The notes: generated from the sequence alone by a model not told the origin. A DNA stretch of 64,000 nucleotides from Companilactobacillus nantensis DSM 16982 (GCF_001435815.1 NZ_AZFV01000010.1:33687-97686), one strand, 5' to 3'. Positions 10,587-19,817 are shown, numbered from the stretch's first letter. Numbers and translations are program-made.

Positions 10587-10609
10587 AATAATTCAAAAAA
10601 AACAAAGCC

Positions 10610-10652
10610 AAGAATCGTATTCGTTTTACATTATGGATATGATTCTTTTTTT
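10610..10652 (+). terminator. Terminator after copy A
   Basis: Arms AAGAATCGTAT and ATATGATTCTT, then seven T. It would end a transcript coming from the surface-protein gene through copy A. Confidence 0.8.
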
Positions 10653-10927
10653 ACCAAAAAGACGAAAAATATGATAACCGGGTAGCGTTATGACGTTACT
10701 GTCGATATATGATATATTAATAAATGCCGACATAAAATAATTATCGGATTATGTGAGAAAAATTATGATAAAAACGCCATTTCAAGCCTTTTTCAAGCAA
10801 TAAATTAAGAAAATAATAAGGCTCTAAAATTAAAACCCATAGCGATACTCGTTGTGATAAATTGAGTATGGTATAATTTTGTTTGAAATGTGTGAAAAAT
10901 TAAAAATAGAATTAATATAGTAAGAGG
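10653..10927 (+). promoter_or_regulatory. Promoter region of the ATP-grasp gene
   Basis: AT-rich gap. The best promoter is an extended -10 (TGGTATAAT, TATAAT at 10872-10877) with a weak -35. An ATACTC / GAGTAT inverted repeat flanks the spacer (about 10855-10871) and could be an operator. Nothing else recognisable. Confidence 0.5.
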
Positions 10928-12208
10928 TTGATCCTTATCGAAACTGAATCAGGAAAAAAATTCACGCCTATTTTATTAGGTAGTGATATGAATGTTTACG
11001 GAATGGCTCGTGCTTTCCATGAACTTTATGGGGGCACTGTTAAGGCCTATGCTGATATCCAATTGGCACCTACAAGATATACAAACATCTTAAACTTAAC
11101 ACTTCACCCAGGATTTTCTGAAGACCCTGTTTTTATTGAAAAAATGCGTGAAATTGCGAAAGTTTACCAAAACCATGATGAACCAGTTATTTTAATTGGT
11201 TGTGGTGATGGTTATGCCGAACTTATCAGCAAACACAAAGATGAATTATCAAAGACATTTGTCTGCCCATATGTCGATTATGATTTACTAAAATCATTGA
11301 ATAATAAAGAGAGCTTTTATAAGGTTGCTGACGAACACAATTTGCCACATCCTTTGACGAAGATTATTACCAAAGATATGTATGAAGATAAGCAGGATAT
11401 GGATGTGCCATTTGATTTCCCAGTGGCTCTAAAACCTGCTAATAGTGTTGAGTGGTTGGATATTCACTTTGAAGGACGTAAAAAAGCCTTCACTATCCAT
11501 TCACAAGACGAATACATGAGTATCGTCGGCAAAATTTATGACAACGGCTACAAGTCTGATTTGATTTTGCAAGACTTTATCCCTGGTGATGATTCCAACA
11601 TGCGTGTGTTGAATGCTTACGTTGATCAAGAACATCACGTTAAAATGATGTGTTTAGGTCACCCAATTTTGGAAGACCCCACACCACAATCAATTGGTAA
11701 CTATGTGGCTATCATTCCTGAATTCAATCAGGATGTTTACGACCGTGTTCAAAAATTCCTTGAAGATATTGAATTCACAGGTTACGCAAACTTCGATATG
11801 AAGTATGACGCTCGTGATAAGACATTCAAATTCTTTGAAATTAACTTACGTCAAGGAAGAAGTAGTTTCTTCGTAACTCTTAATGGTTACAATTTGGCTA
11901 AGTATGTAGTTGAAGATTACGTTGAAGGCAATCTTGAAAACGAACCAACCGTTTATGCTAACAAGAACAAGGCTCAACATAAACTATGGCTAGGTGTACC
12001 AGTTAAAGTCTTCAAGAAGTATGCTGCTAAAAATGACGCCACTGAATATGCTGATGAATTGATCAAACAAGATCGCGTTGGTACAACAGTCTTTTATGAT
12101 AAAGATAAGTCATTCAGACGTTGGTTGTTGTTAACATACATGTTCCACAACTATGTAAAGAGATTTGATGAATACTTCCAAGAAAACAAAGGACGCGACT
12201 TTAAATAA
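10928..12208 (+). CDS. ATP-grasp carboxylate-amine ligase
   Basis: A 426-residue cytoplasmic ligase of the ATP-grasp superfamily, which joins a carboxylate to an amine using ATP. Near the N-terminus it has PILLGSDMNVYGMARAFHE, characteristic of the group that contains the D-aspartate ligases of lactic acid bacteria, which build the D-Asp/D-Asn peptidoglycan cross-bridge. The C-terminal half has the ATP-grasp metal-binding stretch (FKFFEINLRQGRSS). The substrate is not decided by sequence alone; a cell-wall role is an inference. The start is uncertain. TTG at 10928 is in frame but directly abuts AAGAGG, and the next ATG (10988) would cut into the conserved block. A universal stress gene follows 17 bp downstream. 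Confidence 0.8.
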   Translation: MILIETESGKKFTPILLGSDMNVYGMARAFHELYGGTVKAYADIQLAPTRYTNILNLTLHPGFSEDPVFIEKMREIAKVYQNHDEPVILIGCGDGYAELISKHKDELSKTFVCPYVDYDLLKSLNNKESFYKVADEHNLPHPLTKIITKDMYEDKQDMDVPFDFPVALKPANSVEWLDIHFEGRKKAFTIHSQDEYMSIVGKIYDNGYKSDLILQDFIPGDDSNMRVLNAYVDQEHHVKMMCLGHPILEDPTPQSIGNYVAIIPEFNQDVYDRVQKFLEDIEFTGYANFDMKYDARDKTFKFFEINLRQGRSSFFVTLNGYNLAKYVVEDYVEGNLENEPTVYANKNKAQHKLWLGVPVKVFKKYAAKNDATEYADELIKQDRVGTTVFYDKDKSFRRWLLLTYMFHNYVKRFDEYFQENKGRDFK

Positions 12209-12225
12209 TTTAGGAGGATTTATTG

Positions 12226-12690
12226 ATGGACGAAATAAAAGGATACAAAGTTAAAAAGGTAGATTATTCTAAGATTTTGATTTGTGTCGATTCAGACGAT
12301 TTTGTGTCATCGAAAAACGCTTTTAATTATGCCTGTTCATTAGCAAAACATCACGACGCTGAATTAGGAATTGTTTCAGTATTGGAAACAGGAGATTTGA
12401 ACATTTTCCAATCCCTTGATCCAGAAGTTTTGAAAGAACGCCGTGAGGAAATCAAGGAATTACTTGAGATGTACGGAGAAAAGGCCGAAGATTTTGGAGT
12501 TAAAAATATTCATTTGATGGTAACAGAAGGAACACCGGGAACAACAATCGTTGATAAAGTGATTCCAAGCTTTGAACCAGATCTAGTAATTGTTGGTGTT
12601 GAAGAAAAGAATAGAACACGTAATACAATAGGTTCACAGGCTGCTAAGATTGTTAATAATTCTAGATGTTCGGTTAGTGTGATTAGATAG
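12226..12690 (+). CDS. Universal stress protein, UspA family
   Basis: A 154-residue single-domain Usp protein (Rossmann-like alpha/beta fold): KILICVDSDD at the N-terminal strand, DLVIVGVEEKNRT, and a C-terminal ATP-binding-type segment (GSQAAKIVNNSRCSVSVIR) resembling the G-2x-G-9x-G(S/T) motif, partly degenerate. ATG 12226 has AGGAGG 8 bp upstream; a TTG one codon earlier is less likely. It is coupled to the ATP-grasp gene. Its TAG stop codon is directly followed by a structured repeat of the second family. Confidence 0.9.
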   Translation: MDEIKGYKVKKVDYSKILICVDSDDFVSSKNAFNYACSLAKHHDAELGIVSVLETGDLNIFQSLDPEVLKERREEIKELLEMYGEKAEDFGVKNIHLMVTEGTPGTTIVDKVIPSFEPDLVIVGVEEKNRTRNTIGSQAAKIVNNSRCSVSVIR

Positions 12691-12855
12691 AGAGGGCGAA
12701 GACAGGGCGCCCAGCTCCCGAGCATTTGCATGACTTCACGAATTATCCGCGTACTGTGCGGATGATTTGTGAAGTTAGGCAAAGCGGAAGGAGTTGCCCT
12801 GCCGTAGCCCGTTTTAGAGCCACTGCCTAACCAGCCGCTCTAAAACAGAACTGCC
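12691..12855 (+). repeat. Family-2 structured repeat, copy 1
   Basis: It begins at the base after the stop codon TAG of the usp gene. The outer helix has CAGGGC and CAGCTCC arms (12703-12718) pairing with GGAGTTGCCCTG (12789-12801). A CGAGCATTT internal segment and AAGCGGA face each other. The inner hairpin is 18-19 bp (arms 12732-12750 and 12758-12776). A tail hairpin with GTTTTAGAGC / GCTCTAAAAC arms follows. Copy 2 at 15276 has the same plan with paired base changes in the inner stem, so the structure is being maintained. Confidence 0.75.
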
Positions 12856-12936
12856 CAAAAGTAGAATACATAACATCAAGCTCCCCCCAAATGAAAAGCG
12901 GTTTTAAAAAATAACTAACATCAAAAAATAAACAAA

Positions 12937-12978
12937 AAAATAGTGGACAATCCCCAATCAGGGCCTGTCCACTATTTT
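12937..12978 (+). terminator. Terminator after usp and repeat
   Basis: AAATAGTGGACA paired with TGTCCACTATTT and followed by T residues. The family-2 repeat therefore lies inside the usp transcript as its 3' UTR. Confidence 0.85.
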
Positions 12979-13090
12979 TAGTAGAAACAAAGAAGCTTTT
13001 GAACTAGCATTTTTTTATTTCACTTCACTGGATTTTGAACTCAGTATTAAAATGAACAATCTAAATCTAATACATCATTTCCAACTAAAG

Positions 13091-13266
13091 AGCCGGAGGG
13101 AGGGAGCAGATAGTGCCAGCAGTGATAGTGGAGTTAGGACTTTAGTCCTTACTCCACAGGACGTCTTTTGAAATTCGCTGATTTTTGCGAAGTTCAAAAG
13201 CGAGCCTGGAGACCTTGGCTCCAGGCGGTCCCACAGCAGGCACTATCTGCTCCCTCCCGGAGGCGG
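13091..13266 (+). repeat. Cloverleaf element, copy C
   Basis: Same family as at 10406. The P1 arms GGGAGCAGATAGTGCC and GGCACTATCTGCTCCC are perfectly complementary but share no sequence with copy A. P2 is GGAGTTAGGAC / GTCCTTACTCC. P4 is CCTGGAG / CTCCAGG around ACCTTGG. It lies after the usp terminator and ends 65 bp before the first pepO. Confidence 0.85.
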
Positions 13267-13331
13267 AAATTTCTAATAAAATAAAAATAGTGATATAGTA
13301 GTCACTAAAAAATAACGGCGGTGGATTAAAT

Positions 13332-15275
13332 ATGTTAATGAGTAAAGTTATCGGTGGTTCAGGCGACATGGTTGACGCCAAACCAGCCGACTTCAAAGAT
13401 AATTTGTATTTAGCAGTCAATGGAGCTTGGCAAGAAAATGCTAAGATTCCAGCTGATAAATCACGTACTGGTGGTTTCATGGATCTTGACGAAGGTGTCG
13501 AGAAGAAGTTGATGAAAGAATTCCATGAATACGCTGATGGTGAAAAAGAACTTGATGATGATTTAATGACACAAGCAGTTAAACTATATCGTTTAGCTAA
13601 TAACGTTGATCATTTAAGTAAATTTCACCAACAACCAATTTTGAAAGATATGCAACGTATTAGCGATTTAAGCAATTTACAAGACTTAAGTGAAAATATG
13701 GCACAACTTTCTAAAGATGGTTTTCCACTACCAATCAATGGCGATGTTGATGCTGATATGAAAAATACAGCTAAGAATGCTTTTTACATTGGTGGAGCTG
13801 GCTTGATCTTGCCTGATAAGTCATACTACGCTGAAGACAATGAATCAGGTAAAAAGTTATTGGCTAAGTACGCTGAAATTGCTGGCCGTTTGCTTTCAAT
13901 GATTGGTTACAAGCTTGAAGATGCTAAAGAAATCGTTGAAAAAGCTTTGGCATTCGATAAGTCATTAGTTCCAATCGTTAAGAGTTCTGAAGAATGGGCT
14001 GACTATACAAAAGTTTATAACCCAATGGACTTTGCTGAATTCATTACTAAATCAGATAAGCTTGATTTGAAGAGCTTAGTTGTTGATTTGATCAATGACA
14101 CACCAGAAAAAGTTATCATCACAGAACCAAGATATTTGGACAATTTGAACAAACTTGTTAACGACGATACTTTTGAAAATATCAAAGCTTGGATGATGGT
14201 TAAATTCTTAACTGGCAATGCTTCAATCCTTGATGAAGAATTCCGTCAAACAATTGGTGAGTATCAACTTGCTAAGAGTGGGGCTAAAGAACTTCAAAAC
14301 AGAACGAAGTATGCTTATCACTTTGCTTCAGGTATTTTCAGTGAAGTGGTCGGTGCTTACTATGGTAAGAAATACTTTGGTGAAAAAGCTAAAGCTGATG
14401 TTCGTAATATGGTCAAAAAAATGATTTCTATTTACGAGCAAAGACTTTCTAACAATACTTGGTTGAGTGCAGATACTAAGAAAAAAGCTGTCGTAAAGCT
14501 TGATAAGATTGTTATCAAAGTCGGCTATCCTGATAAGATTCAAGATATTTACAGTAAATTTGAAATTAACGAAAATGATTCGTTGTATGACAATGTTTCA
14601 CGTATTAAGAAAATTATTACGCAAGACTCATTGGATCAATATCACAAGCCAGTTGATCGTGAAAAATGGTTGATGCCAGGACACATGGTTAACGCTTGTT
14701 ACGATCCATCACGCAATGACATCACTTTCCCAGCTGCTATTTTACAAGCACCATTCTACAGTTTGGAGCAAACAAATAGTGAAAACTTTGGTGGAATCGG
14801 TGCCGTTATCGCCCATGAAATTTCTCACGCCTTTGATAACAATGGTGCGCAATTTGATGAATACGGTAATATGAACAACTGGTGGACTGAAGAAGATTAC
14901 GCTAAGTTCAAAGATTTAACTAAGAAAATGATTGAAGAATTTGACGGCATTCCATACGCTGGAAGCAAGGTCAATGGTACTTTGGTAGTCAGTGAAAACG
15001 TAGCCGATGTCGGTGGATTGCGTTGTGCTTTGGAAGCAGCCAAACAAGATTCAGACTTCGATGCCAAAGCATTCTTCACCAACTGGGCTAAAGTTTGGAG
15101 AAACAAGTCAACTAAACAATTGACAGAAATGTTCCTATCAATCGACGTCCACTCACCAGCCCCATTACGTGCAAATGTCATGGCTCAAAACATGGATGAA
15201 TTCTATGATGCCTTTGACGTTAAACCAGGCGATGGCATGTGGTTAGATGAAGATAAGAGAGTGAATATTTGGTAG
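13332..15275 (+). CDS. pepO: M13 family metalloendopeptidase PepO (paralogue 1)
   Basis: A 647-residue zinc endopeptidase of the neprilysin (M13) family, cytoplasmic because it has no signal peptide. It acts on oligopeptides in casein-type peptide use. The C-terminal catalytic half has NACYDPSRNDITFPAAIL, the zinc site HEISH (HExxH), the third-ligand motif ENVADVGG, and a final SPAPLRANV substrate-binding region with a W at the end, as is usual. Length matches the family. The ribosome binding site GGCGGTGG serves ATG 13332; an ATG two codons later (13338) is an alternative. It is followed immediately by a family-2 repeat and then by a second pepO. Confidence 0.93.
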   Translation: MLMSKVIGGSGDMVDAKPADFKDNLYLAVNGAWQENAKIPADKSRTGGFMDLDEGVEKKLMKEFHEYADGEKELDDDLMTQAVKLYRLANNVDHLSKFHQQPILKDMQRISDLSNLQDLSENMAQLSKDGFPLPINGDVDADMKNTAKNAFYIGGAGLILPDKSYYAEDNESGKKLLAKYAEIAGRLLSMIGYKLEDAKEIVEKALAFDKSLVPIVKSSEEWADYTKVYNPMDFAEFITKSDKLDLKSLVVDLINDTPEKVIITEPRYLDNLNKLVNDDTFENIKAWMMVKFLTGNASILDEEFRQTIGEYQLAKSGAKELQNRTKYAYHFASGIFSEVVGAYYGKKYFGEKAKADVRNMVKKMISIYEQRLSNNTWLSADTKKKAVVKLDKIVIKVGYPDKIQDIYSKFEINENDSLYDNVSRIKKIITQDSLDQYHKPVDREKWLMPGHMVNACYDPSRNDITFPAAILQAPFYSLEQTNSENFGGIGAVIAHEISHAFDNNGAQFDEYGNMNNWWTEEDYAKFKDLTKKMIEEFDGIPYAGSKVNGTLVVSENVADVGGLRCALEAAKQDSDFDAKAFFTNWAKVWRNKSTKQLTEMFLSIDVHSPAPLRANVMAQNMDEFYDAFDVKPGDGMWLDEDKRVNIW

Positions 15276-15410
15276 AGGGCGGAGACAGGGCGTTCAGCTC
15301 CCGAGCATTTGCATGACTTAACGAATTGTCCGCGAACTTTGCGGATGATTTGTTAAGTTAGGTAAAGTGGAAGGAGTTTCCCTGTCGTAGCCCGTTTCAG
15401 AGCCACTGCC
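15276..15410 (+). repeat. Family-2 structured repeat, copy 2
   Basis: It begins directly after the TAG of pepO. It shares with copy 1 the CAGCTCCCGAGCATTTGC segment, the GCGGATGATTTGT arm and the tail motif AGAGCCACTGCCTA. The inner stem has an A-T pair (GACTTAACG / TTGTTAAGTT) where copy 1 has C-G (GACTTCACG / TTGTGAAGTT), a compensatory change. The tail hairpin is shorter than in copy 1. Confidence 0.75.
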
Positions 15411-15442
15411 TATATAAAACAACAAAAGCAATAAATCAAATA

Positions 15443-15503
15443 AAAAAAGATAGCCAAAGGAAATGAAATTATCATTGATATTTCTAATGGCTATCTTTTT
15501 TGT
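15443..15503 (+). terminator. Terminator of pepO paralogue 1
   Basis: AAAAAAGATAGCC paired with GGCTATCTTTTTT around a loop that itself can pair. The family-2 repeat lies between stop codon and terminator. Confidence 0.85.
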
Positions 15504-15542
15504 ATGTAGTATCAATCTTAATAAACAAATATAAGAATAAAT

Positions 15543-15717
15543 TAGTCGGAGGTCAAAAGCGAGAAAACCTGCAGTGACGGTGGTGTTAGCGATTTATCGC
15601 TTACAGCACAGGACGTATTTTGAAATTCGCGTTCTGTGTGAAGTTCAAAATCGAGGGTCGAGACCTTGGCTCGAGCCGGTCCCACAGCAGGGTTTCTCGC
15701 ATTTTGACCGGAGACGG
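15543..15717 (+). repeat. Cloverleaf element, copy D
   Basis: P1 is GTCAAAAGCGAG paired with CTCGCATTTTGAC, extending through AAAACC / GGTTT. P2 is GTTAGCGATTTATCGCTTAC. P3 starts with ATTTTGAA and ends TTCAAAAT, replacing the C-G pair of copies A and C by A-T. P4 is GGTCGAG / CTCGAGCC. It ends 83 bp before the second pepO. Confidence 0.85.
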
Positions 15718-15799
15718 CATATTTTAAAGACTTACGATTGTTCTAATATGATTAGAAGAGTATTATAGAAACACAAAACTAGTTATGGCGGTGAGTTAA

Positions 15800-17746
15800 T
15801 TGAGAATTAATAAAATTATTGGTGGTGCAGGCGATTTAGCCTTAGATACTAAGCCAACCGATTATAAAGATAACTTGTATTTAGCGGTCAACGGAGCTTG
15901 GCAGGATTCAGCCCAGATTCCAGCAGATAAATCTAGTGCTGGTGCTTCAGTCGATTTGGAACTAGAAATCGAAAAGAATTTAATGCAAGAATTCCATGAC
16001 TTTGCTGAAAATGACAGTCAAATTGATAACCCCGAATTGTTACAAGCAGTTAAACTTTATCGCGTTGCTAACAATTCCGAGACATCACAGATGGTGCAAA
16101 ATAATTCACTGTTAAAAGATATTGACCGTATCAAGGCTCTAAAGTCACTAACCGACTTGAACAAAAATATGGCTGAGTTAGATAAAGATAATTTTCCCTT
16201 GCCATTGTCGATTTTTGTAGAAGCTGACATGAAGGATACTGCTAAAAACGTTGCCTATGTTGGGGCAACTGATTTGTTTTTACCTGATAAATCATATTAT
16301 GAAGCTGATAATCAATTTGGACAAAAGCTATTAGCCAAGTATCTCGACGTTGCAACACGTCTATTACAGAAACTAGGTTACAATCCCGATGATGCCAAAA
16401 CCACTGTCCAAAAGGCTGCTACATTTGATAAGACACTTGTCCCAATCGTAAAGAGTTCTGAAGAATGGGCTGAATATACGAAAATTTACAATCCATATGA
16501 TTTTGCGGACTTTACTAAGAAGTCGGCATCATTGAACTTACAAAACTTTGTGACAGGTGAAATCAACGACCAACCAGAAAAGGTTATCGTGGTGGAACCA
16601 AGATTTTTAGATAACGTGGATAAATTAATCAATAATGCCAGTTTTGAAAACATCAAAGCTTGGATGATTGTCAGATATGTTATGGGCAATGCCGAAATGG
16701 TCAGTGAGGAATTTCGACAAATTTATGGTGAGTTTAGATTAGCTCGGAGTGGTGCAAAGGAACTGCCTAGTCGGGTCAAGTTTGCATATCATTTAACTTC
16801 TAAAATGTTTGATGAAGTCGTTGGTGTCTATTATGGACGGAAGTATTTTGGTGAAAAAGCTAAAGCTGACGTTACGAAAATGATTCAACAGATGATTGCA
16901 ATCTATAAGCAACGTTTAAGCGATAACGATTGGTTAAGCGAATCAACTAAGAAACAGGCCATTGTTAAGTTAGACAAGATTGTTTTGAAAGTTGGCTACC
17001 CAGATAAAATGGAAGATATTTATCGCAAATTAACCGTAGACGAGTCAGCTACGCTTTACGACAATATGATTCGTTTGAACCGAATTTTGACACAAGATAA
17101 TTTGGCCGAATATACACGTCCAGTCGATCGAACAAAATGGTTGATGCCAGGGCACATGGTGAATGCCTGTTACGATTCATCAAGAAACGACATCACTTTC
17201 CCAGCCGCTATTTTACAAGCACCATTTTATAGTTTGAAACAAACAAGCAGTGAAAATTACGGTGGTATTGGAGCCACAATTGCCCATGAAATTTCTCACG
17301 CGTTTGATAATAATGGCGCCCAATTTGACGAATATGGAAATATGCATGATTGGTGGACCAAAGAAGATTACGCTAAATTTAAACAATTAACCCAACAAAT
17401 GATTGATCAATTCCAAGGTATCGTTTATGCAGGTGGCAAAGTTAACGGTAAGTTAGTTGTCAGTGAAAATATCGCTGATGTCGGCGGTATGCGTTGTGCA
17501 ATTGAAGCAGCCAAATTAGAACCAGATTACGACCCCAAACAATTCTTCATCCAGTGGGCCAAATCATGGTGTTTCAAAGCTACTCAAGAATACAACGAAG
17601 ACCTATTAGCAACCGACGTCCACGCACCACAACCAATGCGAGCCAATGTGATGTCACAAGATTTGAATGAATTTTATGATGCGTTTGATGTCAAACCAGG
17701 CGATGGTATGTGGTTGGAACCTGATAAACGTGTTGTAATTTGGTGA
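15800..17746 (+). CDS. pepO: M13 family metalloendopeptidase PepO (paralogue 2)
   Basis: A 648-residue paralogue of the preceding pepO, collinear over its whole length. It has HEISH, ENIADVGG, NACYDSSRNDITFPAAIL and APQPMRANV, so it should be active. There is no signal peptide. The TTG start at 15800 follows GGCGGTGAG at a good distance and gives an N-terminus (MRINKIIGGAGD) collinear with paralogue 1; no ATG is nearby. The two copies are separated by a family-2 repeat, a terminator and a cloverleaf element, so they are separate transcription units. Divergence is broad, arguing for an old duplication, perhaps with different peptide preferences. Confidence 0.92.
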   Translation: MRINKIIGGAGDLALDTKPTDYKDNLYLAVNGAWQDSAQIPADKSSAGASVDLELEIEKNLMQEFHDFAENDSQIDNPELLQAVKLYRVANNSETSQMVQNNSLLKDIDRIKALKSLTDLNKNMAELDKDNFPLPLSIFVEADMKDTAKNVAYVGATDLFLPDKSYYEADNQFGQKLLAKYLDVATRLLQKLGYNPDDAKTTVQKAATFDKTLVPIVKSSEEWAEYTKIYNPYDFADFTKKSASLNLQNFVTGEINDQPEKVIVVEPRFLDNVDKLINNASFENIKAWMIVRYVMGNAEMVSEEFRQIYGEFRLARSGAKELPSRVKFAYHLTSKMFDEVVGVYYGRKYFGEKAKADVTKMIQQMIAIYKQRLSDNDWLSESTKKQAIVKLDKIVLKVGYPDKMEDIYRKLTVDESATLYDNMIRLNRILTQDNLAEYTRPVDRTKWLMPGHMVNACYDSSRNDITFPAAILQAPFYSLKQTSSENYGGIGATIAHEISHAFDNNGAQFDEYGNMHDWWTKEDYAKFKQLTQQMIDQFQGIVYAGGKVNGKLVVSENIADVGGMRCAIEAAKLEPDYDPKQFFIQWAKSWCFKATQEYNEDLLATDVHAPQPMRANVMSQDLNEFYDAFDVKPGDGMWLEPDKRVVIW

Positions 17747-17781
17747 TAGAGTTATGGTTTTAAAATTGATGTTATAAAAAT

Positions 17782-17821
17782 AAGCTAGATGTTCTCGAGT
17801 AAATGAGAATGTCTAGCTTTT
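17782..17821 (+). terminator. Terminator of pepO paralogue 2
   Basis: AAGCTAGA / TCTAGCTT outer arms plus TTCTC / GAGAA inner arms, then T residues. Confidence 0.85.
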
Positions 17822-17875
17822 GTGGATTAGAAGTATATTAATAATTCTAAAAACTAATACGCTACAGCTAACAAA

Positions 17876-18053
17876 TAGCCGGAAGGAACAAGAAATTAGG
17901 TCGCTGTGCAGGTGGCGTTAGGGATTTATCCCTTACACCACGGGACGAGTTTTGAAACTCGCGTATTTTGCGAGGTTCAAAATCGAGATTCGAGACCGCT
18001 CTTTGGCTCGAATCGGTCCCCATAGCGACCTAATTTTCTTGTTCCTGGAGGCG
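17876..18053 (+). repeat. Cloverleaf element, copy E
   Basis: P1 is AACAAGAAATTAGGTCGC against GCGACCTAATTTTCTTGTT. P2 is GTGGCGTTAGGGATTT with its complement. P3 has ACTCGC / GCGAGG where other copies have ATTCGC / GCGAAG. P4 is ATTCGAG / CTCGAAT. It lies between the pepO terminator and the promoter at 18069-18097. Confidence 0.85.
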
Positions 18054-18068
18054 CCAAATATAAAATTA

Positions 18069-18097
18069 TTGCTAACCAAAAACAAATATGATAAAAT
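18069..18097 (+). promoter_or_regulatory. Promoter of the MFS gene
   Basis: TTGCTA (18069-18074), 17-bp spacer, TAAAAT (18092-18097). It starts 16 bp after the end of cloverleaf copy E, so the element itself is outside the MFS transcript. Confidence 0.6.
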
Positions 18098-18138
18098 TCT
18101 TCAGCTTGTTACAAATCCAATATAAGGGGGGGATTTTT

Positions 18139-19392
18139 ATGGAACAAGAAGCATTTTCTATCAAGGGTTGGCGTCGAAATATTTATTTATTTTTAACCGG
18201 ACAATTTTTATCTGGTATCACAAGTATGATTGTTCAATATGCGATTATTTGGTACTTAACGAAACAGACTGGGTCGGCGACGGTCTTGAGTATGGCAACG
18301 TTATTAGGGATGTTGCCAATGATTTTATTAAGTCCATTTGTGGGACCTTATGTAGACCGAACGAATAAGAAAGTCTTGTTGATCGTACCGGATATTATCG
18401 CGGCACTAGTAGCGGTCGTTTTAGCGATTGTAGGTTTCGTAACACATGACTTTCCAATTTGGCTAGTTTTCATTTCCTTAGTTATTCGTGCAATTGCCCA
18501 AACTTTCCAAATGCCAACGATTCAGTCGATTTTACCAACCATGGTACCGAAAGACCAGTTGACAAAAATTAATGGACAATTGGGAATGGTACAGTCGGCT
18601 AACTATATCATTGCTCCAGCGTTAGGGGCGTTCTTATTTGCCATCATTTCCATGCCAGTGTTGATTTTATTTGATGTTTTAGGAGCAATTATCGGGGTGA
18701 CAATTATCTTGTTCGTAAAAATCCCTGAGAATGCACAAATTGACGAAAAAGTTCACGTTTGGACAGACGCCAAATTTGGCTTGGATCAATTACGTGCCAA
18801 AAAAGGTTTGTGGTACATCACTTTAATGGGGGCCGCCTTTACCTTGATGTTCATGCCAGCTGTCAGTATGTATCCGTTGATGACCATGTCATACTTTAAA
18901 GGTACAGTTGCTCAAGCAGGAATAATTGAAATGATTTATTCAGTTGGGGCATTAGTGGGTGGAACAATTATTGGTTTCTTAGGAAATTGGTCAGATCGAA
19001 TCAAGCCAATTTTGATTTCAATGTTGGTCATGGGAATCACGATGGGAGCTAGTGGATTTCTACCAAGAAACTATACAGGGTTCCTATGGTTCTTCGCGTT
19101 AAATGCCATCGGAGGAATTGCTGCACCATTTTTCAATACTTTGTTAATGGCAATCATTCAACAGAGTTATCCACCAGAAAACTTAGGACGAGTATTAGGA
19201 ATCATGAATTCACTAATGAGTCTAGCAGGACCAGTCGGATTGGTTTTTGCCGGACCATTAGCTGATAAAATTGGAGTTAACAACTTATTTGTAATTGCAG
19301 GAGTCGGAACGTTAATCTGTGGCGTCTTTGTCTTGATGAATTCAGCTACACGAAACTACGATAAACAATTACAAAAAGAGTTGAAAGATTAA
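18139..19392 (+). CDS. MFS transporter, drug-efflux type
   Basis: A 417-residue membrane protein with about 12 hydrophobic segments. It resembles the MFS_3 / macrolide-efflux (MefA-like) group: an N-terminal GWRRNIYLFLTGQ start, the SMIVQYAIIWYL first helix, and PFVGPYVDRTNKK after helix 2, the family A-motif position. The substrate is unknown. An ATG far upstream (18088) is in frame, but ATG 18139 follows AAGGGGGGG at normal spacing and gives the family N-terminus. It is a single-gene unit between its own promoter and a terminator at 19434. Confidence 0.85.
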   Translation: MEQEAFSIKGWRRNIYLFLTGQFLSGITSMIVQYAIIWYLTKQTGSATVLSMATLLGMLPMILLSPFVGPYVDRTNKKVLLIVPDIIAALVAVVLAIVGFVTHDFPIWLVFISLVIRAIAQTFQMPTIQSILPTMVPKDQLTKINGQLGMVQSANYIIAPALGAFLFAIISMPVLILFDVLGAIIGVTIILFVKIPENAQIDEKVHVWTDAKFGLDQLRAKKGLWYITLMGAAFTLMFMPAVSMYPLMTMSYFKGTVAQAGIIEMIYSVGALVGGTIIGFLGNWSDRIKPILISMLVMGITMGASGFLPRNYTGFLWFFALNAIGGIAAPFFNTLLMAIIQQSYPPENLGRVLGIMNSLMSLAGPVGLVFAGPLADKIGVNNLFVIAGVGTLICGVFVLMNSATRNYDKQLQKELKD

Positions 19393-19433
19393 TTCGGTTT
19401 CCGTGCGGGAATTAGAATATGTATAAATAGTAT

Positions 19434-19470
19434 TAAGTCAGATATTCAATTGTGGGTATCTGGCTTTTTT
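19434..19470 (+). terminator. Terminator of the MFS gene
   Basis: AAGTCAGATA paired with TATCTGGCTT, then six T. Confidence 0.85.
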
Positions 19471-19586
19471 GTATTTAGATTTCGCTAGTTTTTTCAGAGG
19501 TCAATATAATCTTTAATTTGTTGTGAAAAATATGATTGTTTCTAAAAAATTAGACTATTAATCATATCATCATACAACGAACACAC

Positions 19587-19761
19587 TAGTCTCTGTGAGC
19601 AAGAAACTTTGGCAGCAGTGCAGGTGGCGTTATGGCTTTAGCCATTACACCACGGGACGAGTTTTGAAACTCGCGGTCTGTGCGAGGTTCAAAATCGAGG
19701 ATGGAGACCTTGGCTCCAGCCGGTCCCCACAGCGCCAAAGGTTTCTTGCTCACAGAGACGG
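19587..19761 (+). repeat. Cloverleaf element, copy F
   Basis: P1 is GAGCAAGAAACTTTGGC against GCCAAAGGTTTCTTGCTC. P2 is GGCGTTATGGC / GCCATTACACC. P4 is TGGAG / CTCCA around ACCTTGG. The left edge reads TAGTCTCTG and the right edge CAGAGACGG, so the edges pair as well. It lies between the MFS terminator and the ABC promoter. Confidence 0.85.
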
Positions 19762-19789
19762 CAGATAACAAAAACTTTTTTATTATTTT

Positions 19790-19817
19790 TTGTACTGTAT
19801 CCGTTTTCTTATATAAT
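19790..19817 (+). promoter_or_regulatory. Promoter of the ABC exporter operon
   Basis: TTGTAC (19790-19795), 16-bp spacer, TATAAT (19812-19817), 30 bp before the ATPase start. It begins 28 bp after copy F. Confidence 0.75.

Noticed and set aside
13142..13480. Open frames across cloverleaf copies that give similar peptides (GAKVS-LDFEP type) on the antisense side, also at 19586, 38955, 47771, 52825 and 60325
   Set aside because: The similarity follows from the shared repeat sequence. Arms change in pairs without regard to codons, and starts and ribosome binding sites are missing.
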